Below, piece after piece: positions 1 through 8,178 of a DNA stretch of 13,887 bases. The stretch is from an uncultured Ezakiella sp. (GTDB taxonomy: Bacteria; Bacillota; Clostridia; Tissierellales; Peptoniphilaceae): NCBI GenBank assembly GCA_947293975.1, contig CAMYPV010000030.1, forward strand, positions 1-13,887, written 5' to 3'. A program made the translations under genes and the position numbers. The notes under the pieces were generated by a model. It did no database searches and was not told the DNA's origin. It saw nothing but the letters and a program-made list of their open reading frames with translations. How positions within the stretch are numbered: the first letter of the stretch is position 1; every line of letters starts with the position of its first letter.

Positions 1-2
1 TG

Positions 3-305
3 CGAATGAATTTGTTGGAGCTTGACAGAGGTATCAGTACTGGTGAAAATTTTGTAGAAATGGCTGCAAAAAGCAATTTATTTACTGAGTTTTCAACGGC
101 ACTATTTACAGGCGTTCGTACCACAGAAGCAATGAAGACTGTAAGCGAAAACTTGGCTGAGCATTATACGGCAAGTGTAGATAACAGAATTGAATTAATG
201 ACAAAGTGGGCATCACCAATTGTTACCATAGTTGTTGGTTTTGTAATTGGACTTATGGCACTTGGACTTGTGCTTCCTATTTTTAATTTGTCATCATTTA
301 TCTAA
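3..305 (+). CDS. Type II secretion / type IV pilus platform protein, PilC/GspF family (3' end only)
   Basis: This is the C-terminal part of an inner-membrane platform protein of the T2SF (PilC/GspF) family, which assembles type IV pili or type II secretion pseudopili with an ATPase partner. The reading frame is open to the window edge, so the gene starts upstream; the ATG at position 6 is internal, not a start. About 100 residues remain. They fit the second T2SF repeat: a GIS-type turn, an amphipathic helical region where the family has its GE(E/T)TG motif (here GVRTTEAMKTVSENLAEHYTA), then one long hydrophobic segment (WASPIVTIVVGFVIGLMALG and onward) ending in LPIFNLSSFI. Proline before the last membrane helix and a PIF near the end are typical of the family. 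I cannot tell a pilus from a competence or secretion system because the neighbouring ATPase and pilin genes are outside the window. The next gene has its own promoter and does not look like part of this operon. Confidence 0.85.
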   Translation, partial: RMNLLELDRGISTGENFVEMAAKSNLFTEFSTALFTGVRTTEAMKTVSENLAEHYTASVDNRIELMTKWASPIVTIVVGFVIGLMALGLVLPIFNLSSFI

Positions 306-329
306 TGTAATCAAAACTTAATAATAAAA

Positions 330-359
330 TTGAATATTATTTTTATTTAGTGGTATAAT
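330..359 (+). promoter_or_regulatory. Promoter for the VanW-family gene
   Basis: TTGAAT at 330-335 and TATAAT at 354-359 are separated by 18 bases. The -10 is preceded by TGG, making it an extended -10. A second TATAAT lies at 368-373 but has no obvious -35 partner. The predicted start site would be near 366, giving a short leader before the ribosome site AGGAG at 376-380 and the ATG at 387. This is a sequence match only, in AT-rich DNA where chance matches are common. Confidence 0.6.
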
Positions 360-386
360 TAAGTGAGTATAATTTAGGAGATTAAT

Positions 387-1817
387 ATGAGTAAAACTGT
401 AAAAATTATTTTAATTACATTAATAGTATTAGCCATGCTGGGGGGAGCTGTTTTTTATATCGCAACAACTGAGAAAGAAAAAGCTGCTCAAGAACAAATG
501 TTGGCAGATGGAAATATTTATAGTGGAATTAAAGTTCAAGATATTGATTTGTCTGGCAAGTCAAAAGAAGAAGCAAGAGAAATTTTAGAGTCATATGTAA
601 ATGGTATTTTAAATAAGGAATTCAATATAATAATTGATAATGAAAAGCATGTGACAAGCTTGCAACAACTTGGACTTAAATTTGATTACGAGTCTGCACT
701 TAACGACGCATACAATTTTGGCAGAATTGGAAGTAAAGATGCTCGATTAAGTACAATTAATCAGATCAAACAAAATCCAATAAACTTCAATATTAATACC
801 AGTATCGACAAAAAGATTTTGTCAGATTATATCGGCAAATTAAATAGTTCTATTATTGCGGAGCCTGTTGAGCCTCATATCGAATACACGAATGATTCAT
901 TCAAAATAATTGAAGGCAAGAACGGTGTTGAGATTGATAGCGATAAATTGGTTTCTGACATAGTAAATGCTATTAAAAATGGTGATGACACCGTAACAGC
1001 TGAAGCACGAGTAAAAGCACCGAAGAATTCGTCAGAAATGCTAAAAAGAATAAATGGAGTTATTGGAGAGTTTTCAACATTGCTTGGCTCAGGCACAAAG
1101 GGCAGAAACGATAATATAAAACTTTCTTGTAAGTTAATTAGCGACAGAATAGTAATGCCAGGTCAGACAATTTCGTTTAATGAAGAGATGGGCGAGATTA
1201 ATGCTCAAAATGGATACAAAATGGCTTCCACGATTGTCGGTGGGAAATATGTAGATTCATTGGGCGGAGGATTATGTCAAACATCAACGACTTTGTACAA
1301 CGCATTGGTAAGAGCAGATGTTGAAATTCTTGAAAGACATCCACACTCAATAGCGGCTCCTTACGTTGCAGTTGGTGCAGATGCTGCTGTGTGGAAGGGC
1401 GCCAAGGATTTGAGATTTAAAAATAATTGGGACTTTCCAATACTAATAAAATCGTGGGTTGATAATAAAAGGATTTATTTTAAGATTTATGGTGATGTTA
1501 ATAAAAAAGACTACGATATTGACTTGAAAGCCACAATTACCGAAACCATTCCAGCGGGACGAATTGAAAAAGAAAGCGCTGATATTCAATCTGGCGAAGA
1601 AAAAGTTATTTCAAACGGCAGAAGCGGGCAGCGCGCAGTTTCTAAAAAGATTTATAAAAAGAATGGTGCGATTATAAAGGAAGTTGCTTATTTTAATAGC
1701 TACTATCCAATGCAAAACAGGATTGTAGAAGTTGGAATAGGTGCAAAGAGCAACAAAAGCACAGATGACTCTGAGAGCGATGATGAAGGCCCAGGTACTG
1801 TGGACCTGTTCAATTAA
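387..1817 (+). CDS. VanW family protein with peptidoglycan-binding-like and G5-like domains
   Basis: This is a membrane-anchored extracellular protein of the VanW (YoaR-like) family. The biochemical role of VanW is not established; the name comes from vancomycin-resistance clusters, but chromosomal copies like this one are common in Clostridia and Bacilli and do not imply resistance. Residues 7-26 form an N-terminal membrane helix. Residues about 45-210 resemble the PG_binding_4 region that normally precedes VanW (YSGIKVQDIDLSGKSKEEA start). The VanW domain is at about 226-375 with the hallmark GGGLCQTSTTLYNA at 293-306, preceded by MPGQTISFNEEMG and followed by ERHPHS and FKNNWDFPILI. Residues about 378-452 look like a G5 domain (SNGRSGQRAV, then Y-x-N-G), a module linked to cell-wall adhesion. 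The tail is acidic (DDSESDDEGPG). The ATG at 387 has AGGAG six bases upstream and keeps the whole membrane helix. Its stop TAA overlaps the stop of the opposing gene. Confidence 0.9.
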   Translation: MSKTVKIILITLIVLAMLGGAVFYIATTEKEKAAQEQMLADGNIYSGIKVQDIDLSGKSKEEAREILESYVNGILNKEFNIIIDNEKHVTSLQQLGLKFDYESALNDAYNFGRIGSKDARLSTINQIKQNPINFNINTSIDKKILSDYIGKLNSSIIAEPVEPHIEYTNDSFKIIEGKNGVEIDSDKLVSDIVNAIKNGDDTVTAEARVKAPKNSSEMLKRINGVIGEFSTLLGSGTKGRNDNIKLSCKLISDRIVMPGQTISFNEEMGEINAQNGYKMASTIVGGKYVDSLGGGLCQTSTTLYNALVRADVEILERHPHSIAAPYVAVGADAAVWKGAKDLRFKNNWDFPILIKSWVDNKRIYFKIYGDVNKKDYDIDLKATITETIPAGRIEKESADIQSGEEKVISNGRSGQRAVSKKIYKKNGAIIKEVAYFNSYYPMQNRIVEVGIGAKSNKSTDDSESDDEGPGTVDLFN

Positions 1818-3259
1818 GATACATTTGTGTAGTAAATCGTATTTTCAAATAAAATTATAATTGAATTATACTTTTTAGAGTAGAATATTTTTTCTCTTGG
1901 TATTTGTATAATTTCATCTAATATGTTGTTTTGTAATGTTGAGAGCTTTGTGTTGCCCTCAACATTTTCTTTTACAATTAAATTGTCGTTGAGATTCAGA
2001 TATATATTAGTAATTATGCCGTGCAAGTGTGAGTTCGAAAGTCCAGTAGACAATGAATAGCTCACAAGTTCAGAGTATAGAGTTTTATTTGTAGATCTTA
2101 TATAAAAGATGTTTTGATTGTTGATAATTGGCTTTGAACCTAAACCGATATAGGAAATATCGCCATCTGCTTTTATCAGGTTAATGTAATTATCTTTGTC
2201 AGACATAACTTCAATTGCAATTGCCTCACCATTTGTATTGATGTTTTGTATTTTAAAATCAAGTGACTTAAAAATTTCAGGCACACCGTTATTTAGCTTA
2301 TAGATTTCAGATTTATTTTTATTTTGCACGACAAAGAAAATTTTGTCATTTGAAACAGCGTAGTCAAAAATTTTGAAATTTCCAATATTAATATTTTCAT
2401 ACAAAAGATTTGAATTTATTTTAACAAGTGAATTAGATTCGTTTTTTAGCAATAAATACAAATTGTTTTTTGCATAGTCAAATTTTGCTGTGCGTATTGA
2501 TGAATTTAATTGTAGAATTTTTATGGATTCATTTTTGGGTATACTATATGCGTAGAGATTTTTGTTGTTTTCATATATAAAAATTTCATCAGAAATAAAA
2601 CCGATAGGATTACCCTTAGAGATTTTAATTGAATTATTTGATTTGATTGTATTTATAATTTTTTTGGTAGAATCATCTATAATAAGCTCAAGGCTTGATA
2701 TAGGATTATCATAACCGGTAATTACAACAGGATAGTTTAAACTCCATGTTAATTTGTTTCTTCTCTTTATAAGATTTATATCGCTTGGATTATAGTTAAT
2801 ATTTAGATGGTTTTTCTTTACTATGTTTTTTAGCTGATTGAAATTTATATTGGTCTTTACAAAATCAAAATCGCTTTTTACAATTAAGTTGTAATCCATT
2901 TTTTTGTAAGGATTAATGCCCTTTAAAGAGATTTTGATTACAGGTTTTTTTAATATATTTTCTTTTTTTAATCCGTGGGTTAGATTGATTATAATGTCGT
3001 TGTCATTTTGCTTTAAATCGACAACTTGTATGTCACGCTTGTCTGTTAGTTGACAGATTATATTTAGCGAAACATCAATATCGTTCATAGGCTTCATAAC
3101 CCAATTAATTTCATTGTCATTATAGTCTTTTATATAATCTACTGATTGCACATTAAATTCGATTGGTGTATATGTAACACCGGTATTTGGATCATCTTTT
3201 ATTAAAATATTGCATCTAGAAAACAAGAGTGCAATCAATACAAAAATTATTTTTTTCAT
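1814..3259 (-). CDS. Hypothetical exported protein, possible lipoprotein with beta-propeller-like C-terminal half
   Basis: I do not recognise a specific family. The 481-residue product starts with MKK and a hydrophobic stretch (IIFVLIALLF) followed by S-R-C at residues 14-16. This resembles a lipoprotein signal with Cys16 as the lipidated residue, although arginine at -1 is atypical, so plain export or an uncleaved anchor is possible. From about residue 210 there are repeated short beta-strand patterns (for example DEIFIYENNKNLYAYSIP, NNLYLLLK, DKIFFVVQNK, QNIFYIRST, NTIYYTNV) that read like blades of a WD40/TolB-type propeller. The N-terminal half is also strand-rich. No catalytic motif is visible. 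Composition is strikingly rich in Asn, Ile, Lys and Ser, and the DNA looks poorer in G+C than its neighbours. The ATG at 3259 has GGTGA upstream (3264-3268). Both flanking genes are on the opposite strand, so it appears monocistronic. The coding assignment rests on one long uninterrupted frame, signal sequence and ribosome site. Confidence 0.75.
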   Translation of the reverse strand: MKKIIFVLIALLFSRCNILIKDDPNTGVTYTPIEFNVQSVDYIKDYNDNEINWVMKPMNDIDVSLNIICQLTDKRDIQVVDLKQNDNDIIINLTHGLKKENILKKPVIKISLKGINPYKKMDYNLIVKSDFDFVKTNINFNQLKNIVKKNHLNINYNPSDINLIKRRNKLTWSLNYPVVITGYDNPISSLELIIDDSTKKIINTIKSNNSIKISKGNPIGFISDEIFIYENNKNLYAYSIPKNESIKILQLNSSIRTAKFDYAKNNLYLLLKNESNSLVKINSNLLYENINIGNFKIFDYAVSNDKIFFVVQNKNKSEIYKLNNGVPEIFKSLDFKIQNINTNGEAIAIEVMSDKDNYINLIKADGDISYIGLGSKPIINNQNIFYIRSTNKTLYSELVSYSLSTGLSNSHLHGIITNIYLNLNDNLIVKENVEGNTKLSTLQNNILDEIIQIPREKIFYSKKYNSIIILFENTIYYTNVS

Positions 3260-3274
3260 TATATCACCATTTCA

Positions 3275-3303
3275 ATTGTACTTAATTTTTATAAAATTTA
3301 CAA
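3275..3303 (-). promoter_or_regulatory. Candidate minus-strand promoter for the exported protein
   Basis: Read on the minus strand, TTGTAA (3303-3298) and TACAAT (3280-3275) are separated by exactly 17 bases. The start site would fall around 3268, leaving a very short leader with the ribosome site GGTGA almost at the 5' end. The -35 hexamer overlaps the plus-strand AAGGAGG of uvrB. The leader is uncomfortably short, so this is a moderate prediction. Confidence 0.45.
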
Positions 3304-3312
3304 GGAGGAAGC

Positions 3313-5292
3313 ATGCAATTTAAATTACATTCAAAATATAAACCGACTGGAGATCAGCCTCAGGCGATTGAAAAAATAGTTAATTCAATCAAATCGGGCG
3401 AGAGATATCAGACATTAAAAGGTGTAACCGGATCTGGTAAAACTTTTACAATGGCAAATATTATACAAGGCGTACAAAAACCTACCCTTGTAATTGCACA
3501 TAATAAAACACTAGCATATCAACTTTGCATGGAGCTTCGAGAATTTTTCCCGGAAAATGCCGTAGAATATTTTGTAAGCTATTATGATTATTATCAACCT
3601 GAGGCGTATGTTCCTTCAACTGACACATATATTGCTAAAGACTCCGCGATAAATGATGAAATTGATAAGTTAAGACACTCTGCAACTGCTGCACTTTTTG
3701 AAAGAAAAGATGTAATTATCGTTGCATCGGTAAGCTGTATATATGGCTTGGGTGATCCTGAAGATTATTTGAGCTTAATGGTAAGCTTAAGACCAGGTAT
3801 GCAAAAGGACAGAGATAAAGTTATTGAAGAGCTAATTGCAATACAATATATGAGAAATGACATAAATTTTGAGCGGGGTACTTTTAGAGTTCGCGGAGAC
3901 ATTTTAGATATTTTTCCGGCAAGCGAAAGTGAAAACTCTATACGCGTTGAATTTTTTGGCGACGAAATTGATCGCATATCAGAGGTCAATCCAATGACTG
4001 GAGAGATAATTGGTGTGCTTAATCACGCAAGTATATTTCCTGCATCTCACTTTGCCACGACAACTGCAAAGGTTGAGCGTGCAATTGTAACAATTGAAGA
4101 AGAGCTTGAGGATAGATTAAAAGAATTAAGAGACAAAGACCATTTACTTTATGCAGAAAGATTAGAGCAGCGTACAAGATATGATTTAGAAATGCTTAGA
4201 GAGATTGGATTTTGCTCTGGCATTGAGAACTATTCAAGACATATGTCTGGGCGTGCGCCGGGAAGCAGACCATACACGTTGATTGATTATTTTCCGGATG
4301 ATTTTTTGATTATTACTGATGAAAGCCATGTAACAATTCCACAGATTAGGGGTATGTATGCAGGCGATAAGTCTAGGAAAGAAACACTTGTTGAATATGG
4401 TTTTAGATTGCCGTCTGCACTTGACAACAGACCTTTGAATTTTACAGAATTTGAAAAGTTGATTCATAATATTTTATTTGTGTCTGCAACGCCGGGACCA
4501 TATGAAATTGAAAAGTCAACTACAATTGCTGAACAAGTTTTAAGACCTACAGGATTGTTGGATCCAGAAATAATTATCCATCCAATTAAAAATCAAATTG
4601 ATGATTTGATAGAAAGAATAAGGGATAGGATTTCAAAAAATGAGAGAGTTTTGATTACAACACTTACTAAGAAAATGGCAGAAGATTTGTCAGATTATTT
4701 GGATAATATTGGCATAAAGGTAAGATATATGCACTCTGATACCGAAACGATTGACAGGATGCAGATTATAAGAGAATTAAGACTTGGTGAATGTGATGTA
4801 TTGGTCGGTATAAATTTATTGAGGGAAGGTCTTGATCTTCCAGAAGTTAGCCTTGTTGCAATACTTGATGCTGACAAGGAAGGTTTCTTGCGTTCAGAGA
4901 CATCCCTTATTCAGACAGTCGGTCGTGCTGCAAGAAATGTTAATGGACAAGTTGTGATGTATGCAGATAAAATTACTGATAGCATGCAAAAGACGATTGA
5001 TGTTACTGCTTCTAGACGTAAAATTCAAGAGGAATACAATGAAAAACATGGAATTGTACCGAAGAGCATAGTAAAAGATGTTCGTGAAGTAATTGGTATT
5101 ATGAAGCAGACTGCAGAAAAGAAAGTCAAGACAAAAGAATTGTCTAAAGAAGAGATTATACAAATTGTTAAAGAATATAAATCAGCCATGCTTGAAGCTG
5201 CAGAGCGTTTAGAATTCGAAGAAGCAGCAAAACTTCGTGATGAAATGAGTACATGGCAAAAAAAGTTAGAAAAATTAGAGAGGAAGAGATAG
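3313..5292 (+). CDS. uvrB: UvrABC system protein B
   Basis: UvrB is the damage-verifying helicase-like ATPase of bacterial nucleotide excision repair. UvrA loads it on damaged DNA and it then recruits UvrC for dual incision, all in the cytoplasm. All hallmarks are present in 659 residues, the usual length: N-terminal FKLHSKYKPTGDQPQAI; Walker A GVTGSGKT at 37-44; the beta-hairpin region YDYYQPEAY at 91-99, which clamps the DNA strand; the UvrA-interaction domain around 150-250; Walker B DESH at 336-339; FVSATPGPYE at 389-398; helicase motifs VGINLLREGLDLPE (498-511) and QTVGRAAR (534-541); and a C-terminal UVR coiled-coil domain at about 615-650 that contacts UvrC. The ATG is preceded by AAGGAGG (3302-3308), a near-perfect ribosome site. 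I found no Gram-positive LexA box (CGAAC-N4-GTTCG type) in the 53-base gap. The promoter may lie inside the upstream divergent gene; a weak TTGCAC/TATATG pair with 17-base spacing is at 3146-3174. uvrA follows after one base. Confidence 0.98.
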   Translation: MQFKLHSKYKPTGDQPQAIEKIVNSIKSGERYQTLKGVTGSGKTFTMANIIQGVQKPTLVIAHNKTLAYQLCMELREFFPENAVEYFVSYYDYYQPEAYVPSTDTYIAKDSAINDEIDKLRHSATAALFERKDVIIVASVSCIYGLGDPEDYLSLMVSLRPGMQKDRDKVIEELIAIQYMRNDINFERGTFRVRGDILDIFPASESENSIRVEFFGDEIDRISEVNPMTGEIIGVLNHASIFPASHFATTTAKVERAIVTIEEELEDRLKELRDKDHLLYAERLEQRTRYDLEMLREIGFCSGIENYSRHMSGRAPGSRPYTLIDYFPDDFLIITDESHVTIPQIRGMYAGDKSRKETLVEYGFRLPSALDNRPLNFTEFEKLIHNILFVSATPGPYEIEKSTTIAEQVLRPTGLLDPEIIIHPIKNQIDDLIERIRDRISKNERVLITTLTKKMAEDLSDYLDNIGIKVRYMHSDTETIDRMQIIRELRLGECDVLVGINLLREGLDLPEVSLVAILDADKEGFLRSETSLIQTVGRAARNVNGQVVMYADKITDSMQKTIDVTASRRKIQEEYNEKHGIVPKSIVKDVREVIGIMKQTAEKKVKTKELSKEEIIQIVKEYKSAMLEAAERLEFEEAAKLRDEMSTWQKKLEKLERKR

Positions 5293-5293
5293 T

Positions 5294-8110
5294 TTGAACG
5301 ATTATATAGAAATTAAAGGAGCGCACGAAAATAATTTAAAAAATATTTCCGTCAATATTCCAAGAAACAAGATGACGGTTATAACAGGATTATCAGGCTC
5401 AGGAAAAAGCTCGCTTGCATTCGATACTATATACGCCGAAGGGCAGAGAAGATATGTAGAAAGTTTGTCGAGTTACGCAAGGCAGTTTTTGGGGAATATG
5501 ACAAAGCCAGCTGTTGAATACATTGGTGGATTAAGCCCGTCAATTTCAATTGATCAAAAGACGACAAACAGAAATCCACGCTCAACAGTGGGTACAGTTA
5601 CAGAAATTTATGATTACTATAGACTGTTGTACGCGAGAGTTGGAAAGGTTCATTGTCCAAAATGTGGAAAGCTTATTGAGAAACAAACTGTCGATCAGAT
5701 GGTCGACAAGGTTATGAGCTTTGATGAGGGCGAGAGGATGATGATAGTTGCGCCGGTGGTCAAGAGCAAGAAGGGTGAACATAAGCAAGTCTTTGAAGAC
5801 ATAAAACGTGATGGATATGTACGTGTATTTGTTGATGGTGAATTATTTGACATTGAAAATGTTCCAAAACTCGAAAAAAATAAAAATCACACAATAGCAG
5901 TTGTTGTAGATAGATTAATTAGAAGAGATAATATGGAAAAAAGACTTGTGGACTCACTTGAGACTGCACTTAAAATAGGCAATGGATACATTGTTGTTGA
6001 GACAGATAAAGGCAGTTTCCCATTTAGTGAAAATTTTGCATGTATAGATTGTGGCATTGCGATTGAAGAAGTAAGTACAAGACTATTTTCATTCAACTCG
6101 CCATTTGGAATGTGTAATACCTGTAACGGTCTTGGTTTTTTTCAAACGATTAATCCAGATCGATTAATAACAAATGGAGAACTGTCTATAAAGCAAGGTG
6201 CCATTGCAAGTTATAGCAGTGCGGACATGGATTCTTTTTATATGAAGATGTTTTCGGAAATTGCAAAGCGTTGGAATTTTAGTATGGACACTCCAATTAA
6301 AGAAGCCCCAAAAGGATTCATAGACGAGCTGTTGTATGGCACATCATATGCGGTTAAATTCACATATAAATCAGGATTTGACAGAACGGGAAGACGAAAG
6401 ACGGTTTCTCGTAGATGGGAGGGCGCAGTAAACAATCTTCAAGAAAGATATGACGGCTCAACAAGCGATTGGGTACAAGAGACGATTGGTGAGTTTATTG
6501 AGGAAGTTCCATGTAAAACCTGTGGTGGTAAAAGATTAAACAAAGAAGCGCTAAGCGTTAAAGTTGGCGGACTAAATATTGCAGAACTGACAGATCTTGA
6601 CGTATTAAAAGAAATAGAATTTTTTAATAATTTAAAACTTTCCGAAATGGATTATAAAATCGCAGAGGAAATCTTAAAAGAAATTAAGGAAAGACTTGGA
6701 TTTTTAAATGATGTGGGCTTGGGTTATCTTACATTATCAAGGATGGCAGGAAGTTTATCGGGTGGCGAGTCTCAGCGTATAAGACTTGCGACTCAAATTG
6801 GCTCAAAGCTTGTAGGGGTAACCTATGTACTTGATGAGCCTTCGATAGGTCTTCATCAAAGGGATAACGAAAAATTACTGCACACATTAAGAGAGCTTAC
6901 AGACATCGGAAACACCGTACTTGTAGTTGAGCATGACGAGGACACCATGAGAGAGGCGGACTATATACTTGATATAGGCCCTGGTGCAGGAGTGCATGGC
7001 GGAGAGATTGTAGCGTTTGGCACACCAAAACAAGTTATGAAAAATTCAAAGAGCATTACAGGTCAATATTTGTCAGGCAAAAAGAAAATTGAAGTGCCAA
7101 AAAAAAGACGGAAGCCAGTTGACTTTATAACGATTAAAAATGCTCACGAAAATAATTTGAAGCATATCGATGTAAAAGTTCCGTCAGGTGTAATTACAGC
7201 TGTAACCGGAGTAAGCGGTTCAGGCAAGAGCTCACTTATAAATGAAATTTTGTATAAAAATTTGGCAAGAGATTTGAATCGAGCAAAAATTAAACCTGGC
7301 AAGTCGGACGGAGTTTTAAACGATGAAATATTTGACAAAGTTGTTGTAATCGATCAATCTCCAATCGGCAGAACACCACGCTCTAATCCTGCAACATACA
7401 CTGGTGTGTTTGATGCAATTAGAGATGTATTTGCAATGACAAATTCAGCGAAAGAACGCGGATATAAAAAAGGAAGATTTTCATTTAATGTAAAAGGTGG
7501 CAGATGTGAAGCGTGCAAGGGCGACGGAATTATTAAAGTCGAGATGCACTTTTTGCCAGACGTTTATGTTCCTTGTGAAGTATGTAAGGGTAAGCGATAT
7601 AATCGCGAAACGCTCGAGGTTAAATTTAAAGACAAAAATATTTCGGACGTTTTAGATATGACAGTATCTGAAGCACTTGAATTTTTTGAAAATCACCCGA
7701 AGATTAGTAGAAAACTCGAAACACTTGAAAATGTAGGTTTGGGATATATAAAACTTGGGCAAAGTTCAACAAGCCTATCTGGTGGTGAAGCACAAAGGGT
7801 AAAGCTTGCAACAGAGTTGTCAAAGCGTGCAACTGGTAAGACCATATATATTTTAGACGAACCGACAACTGGTCTACACACAGAAGACGTTGCAAAATTA
7901 ATCAAGGTACTAAACAAATTAGCTGAAGGTGGGAACACCATCGTAATTATTGAACATAATCTAGACGTAATTAAGACATCTGATTATGTGATTGATTTAG
8001 GCCCAGAAGGTGGAGATGGTGGCGGAACAATTGTTGCTACAGGAACACCAGAGGAAGTTGCTAAGGTAAAAGAATCTTACACTGGACAATTTTTAAAGAA
8101 AGTATTATAA
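5294..8110 (+). CDS. uvrA: UvrABC system protein A (excinuclease ATPase subunit)
   Basis: UvrA is the DNA-damage sensor of nucleotide excision repair, a dimeric ABC-type ATPase that scans DNA and hands it to UvrB. The 938-residue product carries both ABC modules: Walker A GLSGSGKSS at 32-40 and GVSGSGKSS at 639-647; signatures LSGGESQ at 488-494 and LSGGEAQ at 828-834; Walker B regions VLDEPSIGLH and ILDEPTTGLH. Zinc-binding cysteines are intact: CPKC at 121-124, CIDC 250-253 paired with CNTC 274-277, and CEAC 738-741 paired with CEVC 761-764, the last being the damage-recognition zinc module. The start is a TTG at 5294 directly before NDYIEIKGAHENNLKN, the conserved UvrA N terminus, so no better start exists. 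It begins one base after the uvrB stop, and its ribosome site (GAGAGGAAGAGA) lies inside the uvrB 3' end. UvrA synthesis is therefore probably coupled to UvrB. A hairpin directly after the stop terminates the operon. Length and motifs are complete; nothing is degraded. Confidence 0.98.
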   Translation: MNDYIEIKGAHENNLKNISVNIPRNKMTVITGLSGSGKSSLAFDTIYAEGQRRYVESLSSYARQFLGNMTKPAVEYIGGLSPSISIDQKTTNRNPRSTVGTVTEIYDYYRLLYARVGKVHCPKCGKLIEKQTVDQMVDKVMSFDEGERMMIVAPVVKSKKGEHKQVFEDIKRDGYVRVFVDGELFDIENVPKLEKNKNHTIAVVVDRLIRRDNMEKRLVDSLETALKIGNGYIVVETDKGSFPFSENFACIDCGIAIEEVSTRLFSFNSPFGMCNTCNGLGFFQTINPDRLITNGELSIKQGAIASYSSADMDSFYMKMFSEIAKRWNFSMDTPIKEAPKGFIDELLYGTSYAVKFTYKSGFDRTGRRKTVSRRWEGAVNNLQERYDGSTSDWVQETIGEFIEEVPCKTCGGKRLNKEALSVKVGGLNIAELTDLDVLKEIEFFNNLKLSEMDYKIAEEILKEIKERLGFLNDVGLGYLTLSRMAGSLSGGESQRIRLATQIGSKLVGVTYVLDEPSIGLHQRDNEKLLHTLRELTDIGNTVLVVEHDEDTMREADYILDIGPGAGVHGGEIVAFGTPKQVMKNSKSITGQYLSGKKKIEVPKKRRKPVDFITIKNAHENNLKHIDVKVPSGVITAVTGVSGSGKSSLINEILYKNLARDLNRAKIKPGKSDGVLNDEIFDKVVVIDQSPIGRTPRSNPATYTGVFDAIRDVFAMTNSAKERGYKKGRFSFNVKGGRCEACKGDGIIKVEMHFLPDVYVPCEVCKGKRYNRETLEVKFKDKNISDVLDMTVSEALEFFENHPKISRKLETLENVGLGYIKLGQSSTSLSGGEAQRVKLATELSKRATGKTIYILDEPTTGLHTEDVAKLIKVLNKLAEGGNTIVIIEHNLDVIKTSDYVIDLGPEGGDGGGTIVATGTPEEVAKVKESYTGQFLKKVL

Positions 8111-8111
8111 C

Positions 8112-8176
8112 AAAAAGCTGATGTGAATTTAATGTTTCCAGAAAACTGGACGCATTGATTATCACATCAGCTTTTT
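8112..8176. terminator. Bidirectional intrinsic terminator between uvrA and the HD gene
   Basis: Two perfectly complementary 15-base arms, AAAAAGCTGATGTGA (8112-8126) and TCACATCAGCTTTTT (8162-8176), flank a 35-base interior. The interior can itself fold: AATG 8131-8134 pairs with CATT 8153-8156, and TCCAG 8137-8141 pairs with CTGGA 8146-8150 around an AAAA tetraloop. The A-run on the left and T-run on the right give a U tract in either direction, which suits the convergent uvrA and HD genes. The left arm begins one base after the uvrA stop; the right arm ends two bases before the HD gene stop. Confidence 0.85.
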
Positions 8177-8178
8177 AT

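Noticed and set aside
320..350. AT-only hairpin AATAATA/TATTATT followed by a T-rich stretch after the PilC-type gene
   Set aside because: The seven-base stem has no G or C and overlaps the predicted VanW promoter; too weak to call a terminator.
387..1817. Vancomycin-resistance determinant
   Set aside because: VanW-domain proteins are widespread chromosomal envelope proteins; no vanH/A/X/Y/R/S genes are present.
4234..5163. Several 60-90 codon minus-strand frames inside uvrB and similar ones inside uvrA
   Set aside because: They are antisense shadows of strongly conserved repair genes, with no ribosome sites or recognisable products.
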